From the NCBI GenBank assembly GCA_003240695.1, contig QFNC01000029.1, positions 1-35,129 on the forward strand: 35,129 bases of DNA. The letters are read 5' to 3'. The notes beneath the pieces were generated by a model. The model saw nothing but the letters and a program-made list of their open reading frames with translations. It was not told the DNA's origin and made no database searches. Both the position numbers and the translations under genes were made by a program. Each line of letters opens with the position of its first letter. Position 1 is the stretch's first letter. Below are positions 9,117-17,642 of the stretch, piece after piece. The DNA is from Pseudoxanthomonas suwonensis (GTDB lineage Bacteria > Pseudomonadota > Gammaproteobacteria > Xanthomonadales > Xanthomonadaceae).

Positions 9117-9800
9117 TCACAGCAATGGCACGGCCACGGCCACTTTGTTCGACAGAAGCGGGTTGCCGTATCCGGCAGCCACCATCGCGGCCACTTCGGT
9201 ACGCGTGGCATAGGTGACCACCTTGCCGTAGTGGGGTGATGCGGCGCTTACCGCGTCGCCGGCCATGACGTGATTGGTGACATTGGCGGCGTTGGGTTCG
9301 TGCGGGTTGATGCCTTTCAGACCCGCGGCACCATAGGCATTGAAGGTTTCGCCTTTCAGATCGTAATGATGCGCAGCGATCTGCGCGAGGCAGCCGCCGA
9401 GGGAGTGGCCGGTGACGGTGACTTCAGGCGGAGCCGTCTTATTTCTCGCCCCATCCTGTTGCGCATATCGGAGTGCACGTGCAGTTAGATCAAGTGCATC
9501 TTTGGCTTGAGAATTGACTTCATTGGCAACCATGCCACCGTCGGCTGCAATGCCATCTTTCAACAATTCTCGCTTGAACTCTGTCCCGCGATGGGCGACA
9601 ACGATTTCCCCCGTGTCAGGGCGCTGATAGATGACACCCTGATATCCCGTCTTCTTGTTGTCGACGAATTCAACGACCTCATACACGACGCCGTCGACGT
9701 TGACCTTCTCGCGATTGCCGGGTGGGTGATAGCCCACCTTGTGATCCAATCGGTAGGAATCCTCGGATAGATTGGCATAGTGCTGCGATGGAACAGTCAT
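9117..9800 (-). CDS. Class 3 lipase-like protein, truncated by premature stop (probable toxin/effector)
   Basis: This 227-residue open frame carries the alpha/beta-hydrolase core of a class 3 lipase: the strand-turn IVVAHRGTEF (67-76, oxyanion region), the nucleophile elbow GHSLGG with Ser133, and the likely catalytic Asp182 in AGDAVSAASPH. No suitable catalytic His follows before the TGA; the best candidate, His230, is encoded just after it. The start at 9800 overlaps the stop of the lipoprotein gene (ATGA). Local GC is lower than in the flanks, suggesting acquisition. Lipases paired with lipoproteins are known as type VI and Xanthomonas-type IV secretion effectors with periplasmic immunity proteins. 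I see no XVIPCD or VgrG/PAAR sequence here, so the delivery route is open. Confidence 0.78.
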   Translation of the reverse strand: MTVPSQHYANLSEDSYRLDHKVGYHPPGNREKVNVDGVVYEVVEFVDNKKTGYQGVIYQRPDTGEIVVAHRGTEFKRELLKDGIAADGGMVANEVNSQAKDALDLTARALRYAQQDGARNKTAPPEVTVTGHSLGGCLAQIAAHHYDLKGETFNAYGAAGLKGINPHEPNAANVTNHVMAGDAVSAASPHYGKVVTYATRTEVAAMVAAGYGNPLLSNKVAVAVPLL

Positions 9801-10459
9801 TTTTTCAACTCCTGAGCCGCAAGGACAACGTGGAACAATTCTTCATCGTCCCGATTGCGAAGCTTTTCTCTCGTACTGCCATAGGCTCCATAACCCGGCA
9901 AGTCGGCGACAGCCGGGTATTCTCCCTTCCAGAAATACGAATCGATGGTCTTGCCTGCCTGCAGGTCCGGCGTGTCGATGGTGGCGAGGAATCCGGTATC
10001 GGTTTCCTTCGCCGCCTGCAACGACACCCGCGCCATCACCATCTCCCAGTGGCAGATGCCGCGGCCGTAGTAGTCGTCGTCCTGCATCAGGTCGGCGTAC
10101 ACCACGGCTTCGTATTCGGTATCGGACAACTTGGTCAGCGCGAACGGCTCGAGCCGGGTCATGCGGCTGGCGGTGCCGGTCATGGCGTTGATCTCGCCGC
10201 ATGCGTCCTTGTTGGCCACGTCGTACTGGGCGTAACCGCGCACGATGCCGAACGGGCCCGGTGCATCGTGGATGGTCATGCGGATGCGGTAGCCCTGCTG
10301 CGGGTTCGGGTTGTGCTTGGCGACGCCCTGGTCGGGGATGTCGAGTGGCTGAAGGCCGCCGTCGGCGGAATTGGCTGCACAGGCCTGCAGCAACGCTGCC
10401 GCAGCCAGGCAGGCTGCCGTGCGAATCGAATGAATGGATGATTTGAAAATACGGTGCAT
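9797..10459 (-). CDS. Lipoprotein, probable immunity protein to the adjacent lipase
   Basis: This 220-residue protein has a basic N-terminus, a hydrophobic stretch and a lipobox LLQAC with Cys27, so it should be an outer- or inner-membrane-anchored periplasmic lipoprotein. The mature part has Cys in NKDACGEINAM and RGICHWEMVMARV, and no enzyme motif. I chose the ATG at 10459 because AAGGA lies about 8 nt before it; an ATG nine bases further upstream would sit directly on that sequence. Its stop overlaps the lipase start, giving a coupled lipoprotein-then-lipase order. Lipases in antibacterial systems are commonly neutralised by periplasmic lipoproteins encoded beside them, which is the basis for the immunity call. 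It is intact although the lipase is not. Confidence 0.68.
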   Translation of the reverse strand: MHRIFKSSIHSIRTAACLAAAALLQACAANSADGGLQPLDIPDQGVAKHNPNPQQGYRIRMTIHDAPGPFGIVRGYAQYDVANKDACGEINAMTGTASRMTRLEPFALTKLSDTEYEAVVYADLMQDDDYYGRGICHWEMVMARVSLQAAKETDTGFLATIDTPDLQAGKTIDSYFWKGEYPAVADLPGYGAYGSTREKLRNRDDEELFHVVLAAQELKK

Positions 10460-10519
10460 GGTGCACATCCTTCGCCGGTTGCGGCGACTGCATCACGATT
10501 GATGATGGGCTTCAAGCGG

Positions 10520-12223
10520 TCATGGCGATGGTCCATCGGCCAGCGGATCGCAAGCCGCACGCACCGCGGCGGCCGGCACCAGATACCAGATGCGCCGGTT
10601 CGAGTGACCCACACGCCGTGCACGGTCGGGATCGATGCAGGTGCCGAGCGCATCGCTTTCCATCAGCAGCCAACGCGTATTCGGCGAGTGCCGCTGCCAG
10701 GCCAGTCCTCGCTGAAGCTGCTCGGCGGCCGGCTGCATGAAGCCGAACGTGGCAGCGGGGCGGTCGGCCATCAGCAGATTCTGTTCCTTCCAGGCCACCA
10801 GCCCCAGTTCGGCTTGCGGGCCGATGATGCGGCCAGCTTCGCGCATCACGTCGCGACCGGAGCTGGAGTCGTTCAATAATGGCGACAAGGCCAAGCCAAC
10901 CAGCAACCACAGACCGGTCAAAGTGGACACTGCCATGCGCGCCGGCCAGCGCCAGAACGCCAGCGCGCTGGCTGCCGCCCACACGCCGATCGCCAGCAGC
11001 ACGCCGCCTGCCGCCTGCACGGTGGCCGCGTCCAGGCCGCGGTCGACGGCCAGTTTGCGTTCGAATGCGGGATCGCCGAACACGATGGCCGCGCCGGCCA
11101 GCAGCAGCGCGCCGCCCAGCAGCAACGCGAATCCGCGCAGCAGGCGGCGCGGCCAGCGGCGTGGCAGCACTTCCGCCAGCCACGGCCCCAGCAGCAGGCA
11201 GAACACCGGCAGGCCGGGCAGGATGTAGACCTCGCGCTTGCCGCTGCTCAGGCCGAAGAACAGCAGCATCAACACCAGCCAGCCCAGCGGCAGCCACACG
11301 CGCACGTCGCGAGCGCGCAGCGCGTCGCGCCAGCGCGGCAGCACCCACGGCAGGGCCAGCACCGCCGGCAGCCACTGGCTGAGGATGACGCCACCGAAAT
11401 ACCACCACGGCTGATGGTGATGCCAGGCTGCCGCATAGCGCTGGCCTGTCTGCTTGAACAGGATGTTGTTCGCATACGCCTGCAGGGCCGGATCGCCGCT
11501 GGCCTGCACGGTCAGCAGCATCGGCACGCCCCAGGCCAGGATCGGCAGGAGGAAGGCCAGCACGCCGGTCGGCCAGTGGTGCCAGCGCGGCGCGCGGATG
11601 CCGGGCCAATTCCGCCACAGCGCCACGGTAGCGGGAATCAGCACCAGCAGCGCGATGATGCCGACCCCCTTGGCAATCACGCCCAGTCCGGCGGCGGCCC
11701 AGCCCAGCCACCACCATCCGATCGCAGGCCCGCGCAACAGATGCCGCAGCAAGCCGTACAGCGACAGCGTGACGCAGAACACCAGCAGCGGATCGATCTG
11801 CGCGCGGCGCGCCTGGAAGGTGAACTGCAGCGCGAACAGCAGCGCCCAGGCCGCGGCCGCGCCGGCCTCGCGCGACCACAGCCGCCGGCCCAGGTCGCGC
11901 ACCAGTGCCAGCGTGCCCAGCGCCGACAGCAGCGACGGCAGCAGAAAGGCCACGCGCCAGTCGCGCACCAGCAGGTCACTGGCCGCCTGCAGCCACATCA
12001 GCAGCGGCGGCTTGTCGGGGTAGTACTCGTTGCCGCGCATCGGGAACAGCCACTGGCCGCTCTCCACCATTTGCCGCGCCACCAGGGCGAAGCGCGGTTC
12101 GTCCGCCGGCCAGGGGTCGCGCAGCCCCAGTCCGGCGCCCAGCACCAGCACGGCCACGATCCAGAACAGCCACCACTCCTGCTTGCGCGCCAGTTGCAGC
12201 CGCCAGGCGTGTTCGGATGTCAT
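10520..12223 (-). CDS. GT39-family membrane glycosyltransferase (ArnT/PMT-like)
   Basis: This is a 567-residue polytopic protein of the PMT/ArnT superfamily, which moves a sugar from a polyprenyl-phosphate carrier to lipid A, another glycan or a protein on the periplasmic side. The first periplasmic loop has the signature PADEPRFALVAR (catalytic-type Asp41, with Glu42). It is followed by YYPDKPPLLMWLQA, the DKPP motif of ArnT-like enzymes. About ten to twelve hydrophobic helices follow, then a C-terminal periplasmic domain of ~140 residues. The start at 12223 overlaps the rsmB stop by 4 nt (ATGA). ArnT itself would need an arn operon, which is absent here, so the substrate stays undefined. 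Confidence 0.82.
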   Translation of the reverse strand: MTSEHAWRLQLARKQEWWLFWIVAVLVLGAGLGLRDPWPADEPRFALVARQMVESGQWLFPMRGNEYYPDKPPLLMWLQAASDLLVRDWRVAFLLPSLLSALGTLALVRDLGRRLWSREAGAAAAWALLFALQFTFQARRAQIDPLLVFCVTLSLYGLLRHLLRGPAIGWWWLGWAAAGLGVIAKGVGIIALLVLIPATVALWRNWPGIRAPRWHHWPTGVLAFLLPILAWGVPMLLTVQASGDPALQAYANNILFKQTGQRYAAAWHHHQPWWYFGGVILSQWLPAVLALPWVLPRWRDALRARDVRVWLPLGWLVLMLLFFGLSSGKREVYILPGLPVFCLLLGPWLAEVLPRRWPRRLLRGFALLLGGALLLAGAAIVFGDPAFERKLAVDRGLDAATVQAAGGVLLAIGVWAAASALAFWRWPARMAVSTLTGLWLLVGLALSPLLNDSSSGRDVMREAGRIIGPQAELGLVAWKEQNLLMADRPAATFGFMQPAAEQLQRGLAWQRHSPNTRWLLMESDALGTCIDPDRARRVGHSNRRIWYLVPAAAVRAACDPLADGPSP

Positions 12224-13542
12224 GCGGAAGCCTGCTTGCGCAAACGGGCATAGAAGAAGCCATCCATGCCGTCTTCGCCCGGCAGGCGCTGGCGACCGGC
12301 TCCGCAGACACGACCGAAGCGTTCGTCGAGCGGCTCGGTCTGCGCATCGGCGGTACGCGACAGGAAGGCGTCGATCTGCCGCGCATTCTCGTCCGGCAGG
12401 ATCGAGCAGGTGACGTACAGCAGCACGCCGTCGGGCCGCAGCAACGGCCATAGCGCATCCAGCAAACGCGCCTGCAAGGCCTGCAGCGCGGCCAGATCGG
12501 CCTCGCGCCGGTGCAGCAGCACGTCGGGCTGGCGACGCACGATGCCGGTGGCCGAGCACGGCGCATCCAGCACGATCGCATCGAACGGCAGCCCGTCCCA
12601 CCACGCCGCCGGGTCGGCGGCATCGCCGGCCAGCACCGCGATGGACGGCAATCCCAGCCGCTCGAAGCCCTCGCGCATCCGCCGCATCCGGCGCGGGTCG
12701 ATGTCCAGCGCGGTCAGGCGCAGGGTCGCATCGCGCTCCGCCAGATGCGCCGCCTTGCCGCCCGGTGCCGCGCACGCATCCAGCACGCGCGTGCCGGCAT
12801 CCGGCAGCAAGGCATCGGCCACCAATTGCGCGCTGCCATCCTGCACCGAGACCACGCCATCGACAAAACCGGGCAACTCGGACACCGGCAGCGGTTCGTC
12901 CAGCCGCAACGCATCGGGCAGCACGTCATGGTGATGGATGGTGATGCCTGCTTCGGCCAGGCGCTGCGCATACTCGACCGTGCCGGTGCGCTGCCGATTC
13001 ACCCGCAGCCACATAGGCGGTGTTTGCTGGCTGGCCTGCAGGATCTGCGGTAGTGCATCGGGCCAGTCGGCATGCAACCGCGACAGCAACCAGCGTGGCC
13101 AGCCGTGCTCGGGATGTCCCGGCGGCAACGGCTCGCGCAGCGCGCGACGCAGGATCGCGTTCACCAGTCCGGCCTGCCGCACTCGGCCGGCGGCACGGGT
13201 GGCCTGCACCGTGGCATCCACCGCGGCATGCTCGGGCAGCTTCAATACATCCAGCTGGGCCAGCCCGGTGTACAGCAAGGCGCGCAGCAGCCCGTCGCGG
13301 CGACCCGGCGGCTGCTCCATCCACTGCGCCAGGATCGCGGCATAGCGACTGTGCTGGCGCAGCGCGCCCATCACGATGGCCTCGGTCAGGGCGCGGTCGC
13401 GCAGGTCGGGCATCTGCGGCAGCTGCTCGGCCAGCTCCGCCTTCAACGACCGGCCGCCGTGCAGCACCGCATCCAGAATGCGCGCCGCAAGCAGACGGGG
13501 GCGGGTACCGGGTGACAACAGCATGGGCTTGCGGCGGGTCAC
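12220..13542 (-). CDS. rsmB: 16S rRNA (cytosine-967-C5)-methyltransferase RsmB
   Basis: RsmB methylates C967 of 16S rRNA with S-adenosylmethionine. The 440-residue protein has an N-terminal NusB-like RNA-binding domain (about 15-130). The Rossmann methyltransferase domain holds the SAM-binding motif DACAAPGGKAAHL (255-267), the PC motif VLDAPCSATGI with Cys329, and the catalytic TCS motif with Cys379. I take the GTG at 13542 as start because it forms a GTGA overlap with the fmt stop; an ATG six codons later is the alternative. It lies in the order def-fmt-rsmB that is conserved in many proteobacteria. Confidence 0.95.
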   Translation of the reverse strand: MTRRKPMLLSPGTRPRLLAARILDAVLHGGRSLKAELAEQLPQMPDLRDRALTEAIVMGALRQHSRYAAILAQWMEQPPGRRDGLLRALLYTGLAQLDVLKLPEHAAVDATVQATRAAGRVRQAGLVNAILRRALREPLPPGHPEHGWPRWLLSRLHADWPDALPQILQASQQTPPMWLRVNRQRTGTVEYAQRLAEAGITIHHHDVLPDALRLDEPLPVSELPGFVDGVVSVQDGSAQLVADALLPDAGTRVLDACAAPGGKAAHLAERDATLRLTALDIDPRRMRRMREGFERLGLPSIAVLAGDAADPAAWWDGLPFDAIVLDAPCSATGIVRRQPDVLLHRREADLAALQALQARLLDALWPLLRPDGVLLYVTCSILPDENARQIDAFLSRTADAQTEPLDERFGRVCGAGRQRLPGEDGMDGFFYARLRKQASA

Positions 13543-14465
13543 GCGGTCAGGGTGCGCAGATCTTGCCGCGCATTGAGAAAGTCGGCGGCGGTGATTGCCC
13601 GACCGCCATCCCGCTGCAGCACCCGCACCCGCAGCACCCCGTGCCCGCAGGCGATGTCGATGCCCTCGCGGCCGGCTGCCAGCACCTGTCCCGGCTGCGC
13701 GGCATGCGCCTGGTCCAGTGCCACCGCGCCGTGGATGCGCACGCGCTCCCCGGCCAGCACGGCTTCGGCCATCGGCCAGGGATTGAAGGCGCGCACCTGG
13801 TTGGCCAGCACCGCAGCCGGCTGCGACCAGTCCAGCCGGGCCTCGGCCTTGTCCAGCTTGTGCGCGTAGGTCACGCCGTCGGCGGCCTGCGGCTCGGGCC
13901 GGGGACGAATCCCTGCCCGCAGCAGGCCGAGACCGTCGCGCAGCACCCGCGCCCCCAGTTCGGCCAAACGGTCGTGCAATTGACCGCCGGTCTCCGTCGC
14001 GCCGATCGGAGTGCGCTGCTGCAGCAGCACCGGGCCGGTGTCCAACCCCTTCTCCATCTGCATCAGGCAGACGCCCGTTTCGGTGTCACCGGCAGCGATT
14101 GCGCGCTGGATCGGTGCGGCACCGCGCCAGCGCGGCAGCAGCGAGGCGTGCACGTTCCAGCAGCCCTCGTCCGGCAGCTTCAGGATGCGCTGCGGCAGCA
14201 GCAGGCCGTAGGCCACCACCACCATCACCACCGGTTCCAATGCCCGCAGCGTGGCGGCCGCGTCCTTGCCGCGCAGCGAGTCCGGCTGCAGCACCGGAAT
14301 GCCGCGCTTCACCGCTTCCAGCTTCACCGGCGAGGCCTGCAGGCCACGACCGCGTCCGGCCGGACGGTCGGGCTGGGTGTACACCGCCACCACCTCGGCC
14401 ACCTGTGCGGCGGCCTGCAGCGATGGCACGGCAAACGCCGGCGTGCCGGCAAACACGATCTTCAC
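13539..14465 (-). CDS. fmt: Methionyl-tRNA formyltransferase
   Basis: Fmt formylates initiator Met-tRNA with 10-formyl-tetrahydrofolate. The protein is 308 residues from a GTG start at 14465, beginning KIVFAGTPAFAVPSLQAA after the initiator, which is the canonical family start; GGGA lies a few bases upstream. The frame runs further upstream without an ATG. Catalytic residues are visible as Asn104 and His106 in NVHASLLPRWRGAAPI, and Asp142 in KGLDTGPVL. The C-terminal ~100 residues form the OB-fold tRNA-binding domain. The gene is 61 bp downstream of def and overlaps rsmB by 4 nt. Confidence 0.95.
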   Translation of the reverse strand: MKIVFAGTPAFAVPSLQAAAQVAEVVAVYTQPDRPAGRGRGLQASPVKLEAVKRGIPVLQPDSLRGKDAAATLRALEPVVMVVVAYGLLLPQRILKLPDEGCWNVHASLLPRWRGAAPIQRAIAAGDTETGVCLMQMEKGLDTGPVLLQQRTPIGATETGGQLHDRLAELGARVLRDGLGLLRAGIRPRPEPQAADGVTYAHKLDKAEARLDWSQPAAVLANQVRAFNPWPMAEAVLAGERVRIHGAVALDQAHAAQPGQVLAAGREGIDIACGHGVLRVRVLQRDGGRAITAADFLNARQDLRTLTA

Positions 14466-14526
14466 TGGAATGTCCCGTGGCGCGGGGGCGCCGGTCAACC
14501 CGGCATTCTAAGCCCCGCGGCGGGCG

Positions 14527-15048
14527 TCAGGCTGCGCTCGGCGCCTGCTTGCGGGCCTTTTCCAGCTTCTTGCGCACCATCTCGCGCTTCAGCGGTGACA
14601 GGTAGTCCACGAACAGCTTGCCCAGCAGGTGATCCATCTCGTGCTGGATGCAGACCGCCAGCAGCCCGTCTGCTTCGAGCGTGAAAGGCAGGCCATCGCG
14701 GCCCACCGCCTGCACAGTGATGCGTTCGGCGCGGGTCACGTCGGCAAAGATGCCGGGCACCGACAGGCAGCCTTCCTGATACACCTGTTCGCCGTCGCCG
14801 GCCACGATCTCGGGGTTGATGAACACCAGCGGCGTGTCGTGTTCCTCGCTCACGTCGATCACCATGAAGCGCTGGTGCACATCCACCTGGCTGGCCGCCA
14901 GGCCGATGCCCGGCGCGGCGTACATGGTTTCGAACATGTCGTCCAGCAACTGCTGGAAACGCGGCGTGGCCACGTCGGCCACGGCCACGGATGCCGCGCG
15001 GGTGCGCAGTCGCGGGTCGGGAAATTCGAGGATGGGAAGCAGGGCCAT
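14527..15048 (-). CDS. def: Peptide deformylase
   Basis: Def removes the N-formyl group from nascent proteins and uses a metal (Fe2+ in vivo in most bacteria). At 173 residues it fits class I deformylases. All three motifs are present: GIGLAASQ (47-54), EGCLS with metal ligand Cys94 (92-96), and QHEMDH with ligands His136 and His140 and catalytic Glu137. The start at 15048 gives MALLPILEFPDPRLR, the usual N-terminus; an upstream ATG in the same frame adds 21 non-conserved residues. It is divergent from the LysM gene with a 137-bp spacer and leads the def-fmt-rsmB-GT39 operon. Confidence 0.96.
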   Translation of the reverse strand: MALLPILEFPDPRLRTRAASVAVADVATPRFQQLLDDMFETMYAAPGIGLAASQVDVHQRFMVIDVSEEHDTPLVFINPEIVAGDGEQVYQEGCLSVPGIFADVTRAERITVQAVGRDGLPFTLEADGLLAVCIQHEMDHLLGKLFVDYLSPLKREMVRKKLEKARKQAPSAA

Positions 15049-15114
15049 GGTCGGGAAATGGGGCTGTCGGTCACAATCCGCAAGACGCCTGTTCAAGTGT
15101 ACCTGCAACACCGC

Positions 15115-15145
15115 TTGCCAAGCGGCCCGGTTTGTGGGCTATATT
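15115..15145 (+). promoter_or_regulatory. Candidate promoter of the LysM gene
   Basis: TTGCCA (15115-15120, 4/6 of the -35 consensus) is followed by TATATT (15140-15145, 5/6 of the -10 consensus). The 19-nt spacer is longer than ideal. The -10 ends 40 bp before the ATG at 15186, and GGGGAG (15173-15178) is a good ribosome binding site for that ATG. This is a pattern match only. Confidence 0.4.
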
Positions 15146-15185
15146 GAACGCCGTTGTAGGGGACATCTTCAAGGGGAGCGGGCAC

Positions 15186-16364
15186 ATGGCCGCCAATATC
15201 AAGCGCCTTTCACAAGGGCTGCGCGTTGTTTTCGCCGCTGCATTGCTGACTGTCACCAGCTACTCGGTAGCGCAAGGGGTCAGCAGCGAGCATCCGGCCA
15301 CCTATGTCGTCAAGCGCGGCGACACATTGTGGGACATCGCCGGCCGCTTCCTGGGTCGACCGTGGCTGTGGCCGGAAATCTGGCAGGCCAACCCGCAGGT
15401 CAAGAATCCGCATCTGATCTACCCGGGCGACGTGCTCAGCCTGGCCTACCTTGACCGGGTGGGCGTGCAGGCAGGCCCGCGCGACGAGGCGCCGATCAAC
15501 GCCATCCCGCTGTCGGAAATCGAGAAGTTCCTGCGCGACCTGCGCGTGGTCGACTCCTTCGAGCAGCTGCCCTACGTGGTCGGCCTGGAAGACGACCGCC
15601 TGCGCGGCTCGCTGCAGCAGGTGGCCTACGTCAAGGGCATCTCCGACCAGCCCGGCGCCCGCTACATGGTGGTGCGTCCCACCACCCGCTTCAGCCAGAC
15701 CCGGCGCGTGTCCAACGGCAAGTACCACCAGTTCACCGAGGATCTGGACTTCCGCGGCCGCAAGATGCTGACCGAAACGGCCGATCTGGACCTGGGCTGG
15801 ACCAACATGATGCTCAGCTCCGGCTCGGTCGAGCCGCTGGGCTTCGAACTGCTGAAGGTCAACGTGGGCACCGTGACCCGCGGCGAAGTGGGTGACGCCA
15901 ATGCCAGCACCCTGCTGCTGGACGACAGCGGCAGCGAAGTGCGCGTGGGCGACCGGCTGATCGCGGTCGATGCCCAGCCCTACGACCTGCAGTTCTTCCC
16001 GCATCCGCCGCGTGCCGAACTGCCGCTGGGCAAGGCGCAGATCATGGCGCTGGCCGAAGCCGGCACCTGGGGCGGTCCGCGTGACGTGGTGGCCATCTCC
16101 GCCGGTGCCCGCGAAGGTGTGGACAACGGCACCGTGTTCTCGATCTGGCGCCGCGGCAGCCGCGTGGTCGATCGCGTGCAGTACGGCGACGAGATCGGCG
16201 ACGAAAGCGTGCTGAAGTCGAAGAAGGTGCAGCTGCCTGACGAGTTCGCCGGCCACGTGATGGTGTTCCGCACCTTCGACCGGATGAGCTACGGCCTGGT
16301 GATGACCAGCATCAAGCCGTCGAAGGTCGGCTACGACCTGAAACATCCGGATGCCACCTACTGA
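15186..16364 (+). CDS. Secreted LysM peptidoglycan-binding protein
   Basis: This 392-residue exported protein has a signal peptide (basic start, hydrophobic 13-29, likely cleavage after SYSVAQ at 30). One LysM domain follows at about 40-88 (TYVVKRGDTLWDIAGRFLGR, then NPHLIYPGDVLSL). The rest is a ~300-residue beta-rich region of unknown function. LysM domains bind the N-acetylglucosamine of peptidoglycan, so it acts at the periplasmic cell wall. Proteins of this architecture are found next to dprA across this lineage. The start has GGGGAG about 7 nt upstream. The gene is followed by a strong terminator, so it is probably monocistronic. Confidence 0.88.
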   Translation: MAANIKRLSQGLRVVFAAALLTVTSYSVAQGVSSEHPATYVVKRGDTLWDIAGRFLGRPWLWPEIWQANPQVKNPHLIYPGDVLSLAYLDRVGVQAGPRDEAPINAIPLSEIEKFLRDLRVVDSFEQLPYVVGLEDDRLRGSLQQVAYVKGISDQPGARYMVVRPTTRFSQTRRVSNGKYHQFTEDLDFRGRKMLTETADLDLGWTNMMLSSGSVEPLGFELLKVNVGTVTRGEVGDANASTLLLDDSGSEVRVGDRLIAVDAQPYDLQFFPHPPRAELPLGKAQIMALAEAGTWGGPRDVVAISAGAREGVDNGTVFSIWRRGSRVVDRVQYGDEIGDESVLKSKKVQLPDEFAGHVMVFRTFDRMSYGLVMTSIKPSKVGYDLKHPDATY

Positions 16365-16393
16365 TCCGGTTCGGTCTTTTCCGATGCACGCAT

Positions 16394-16424
16394 GCGACGG
16401 CGCCCGAGGGCGCCGTCGCTGTTT
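16394..16424 (+). terminator. Rho-independent terminator after the LysM gene
   Basis: A perfect 12-bp inverted repeat (16394-16405 GCGACGGCGCCC with 16408-16419) has only two bases between the arms, so the innermost pairs open to form the loop. A short T-containing tract follows (CTGTTT to about 16424). It lies 29 bp after the LysM stop and just before dprA. Confidence 0.75.
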
Positions 16425-16442
16425 CCGCGCCACACTGGCGGG

Positions 16443-17591
16443 ATGGACATCGATTCTCATGAACGGCAAGCGCTGCTGCGACTGGTTCTGGCTTCCGGGC
16501 CCACTGCCCCGAGGCGACGCCTGCTGCAGCAGTCCGGATCGCCGCAGGCCGCACTCGACGCAGGCGTGCGTGGCTGGCAGGCCTGCGGACTGAACGCCCG
16601 GCAGATCGCCCACTTGCGCCAACCTGATGCCCAGGCTGCCGATCTGCAGCGCTGCCTGGCATGGTTGCAAGACCCCGATTGCCATCTGCTGGGCTGGCAC
16701 GATCCGGACTATCCACCGGGCCTGCGCGAACTGCCGCAGCCACCCGTGGCGGTGTTCGTGCACGGCAATCCGGCCATCCTCTGGCAGCCGGCCATCGCCA
16801 TCATCGGCAGCCGGGCTGCCACGGCCGGCGGCTGCGATCACGCCCGCCACTTCGCGCAGGCGCTGGCCTCGCGCGGACTGGCCATCGGCAGCGGGCTGGC
16901 GGCCGGCATCGACACCGCGGCGCATCTCGGGGCGCTGCAGGTCGACGGCGGTGGCACCTTCGCCGTGCTCGGCACCGGTCCGGATATCGCGTATCCGTCC
17001 GCCAATGCCGCTTTGCAGCAGCGGATCGCCGCGCGTGGCGCCGTACTCAGCGAATTCCCGCCCGGCACCGGCGCCCTGCGCGAGCACTTTCCGCGTCGCA
17101 ACCGGCTGCTGGCCGGGCTATGCCTGGCGGTGCTGGTAGTGGAAGCCGCGGAACGCTCCGGGGCGCTGATCACCGCCCGGCTGGCCGCCGACCACGGCCG
17201 CGACGTGTTCGCCCTGCCCGGATCGCTGCTGAATCCGCAGGCACAGGGCTGCCACCGGCTGATCCGCGAAGGCGCGATCCTGGCGCGATCGGTGGACGAT
17301 ATCGTGGAAGTGGTCGCAGATCCGGCGCGGCGACTGGCACGTGACTTGCAATTCCAGCTCGACGGCCTGCATTCCGCACCCGCCGTGCAGCCAGTGCAGG
17401 CGGTCCGGCCCGCACTGTCCGGCAGCGACACCGGCGAGCAGGTCTGGACCGCACTGGGCCACGATCCTGTGGCGCTGGACGTGCTGATGGCACGCACGGC
17501 GCTGGATGCGGCGTCGGTGTCCTCGGCACTGCTGCTGCTGGAACTGCAGGGCCGGGTGCGGGTCGAACACGGTCGCTACTGCCGCCATTGA
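16443..17591 (+). CDS. dprA: DNA-processing protein DprA
   Basis: DprA binds incoming single-stranded DNA during natural transformation, protects it and loads RecA. The 382-residue protein has an N-terminal helical region. The Rossmann-like core holds IIGSRAAT (120-127), GSGLAAGIDTAAHLGAL (149-165), FPRRNRLLAGL (216-226) and ERSGALITARLAADHGRDVF, matching the conserved DprA pattern. A C-terminal winged-helix domain follows (about 315-382, VWTALGHDPVALDVLMAR onwards). The ATG at 16443 gives the family-like start; a longer in-frame start would run into the terminator hairpin. With smg, topA and tsaC downstream this is the usual dprA neighbourhood in gammaproteobacteria. Confidence 0.95.
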   Translation: MDIDSHERQALLRLVLASGPTAPRRRLLQQSGSPQAALDAGVRGWQACGLNARQIAHLRQPDAQAADLQRCLAWLQDPDCHLLGWHDPDYPPGLRELPQPPVAVFVHGNPAILWQPAIAIIGSRAATAGGCDHARHFAQALASRGLAIGSGLAAGIDTAAHLGALQVDGGGTFAVLGTGPDIAYPSANAALQQRIAARGAVLSEFPPGTGALREHFPRRNRLLAGLCLAVLVVEAAERSGALITARLAADHGRDVFALPGSLLNPQAQGCHRLIREGAILARSVDDIVEVVADPARRLARDLQFQLDGLHSAPAVQPVQAVRPALSGSDTGEQVWTALGHDPVALDVLMARTALDAASVSSALLLLELQGRVRVEHGRYCRH

Positions 17592-17642
17592 CACCGGCGG
17601 CATCGCCCACAACTTCCGGGCAGGCGCATGGGGGGCAGAGTC

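Noticed and set aside
9117..9119. Possible UGA recoding (selenocysteine or programmed readthrough) in the lipase gene
   Set aside because: No SECIS-like hairpin is evident just downstream, and lipases of this family have no known Sec. A nonsense mutation is simpler.
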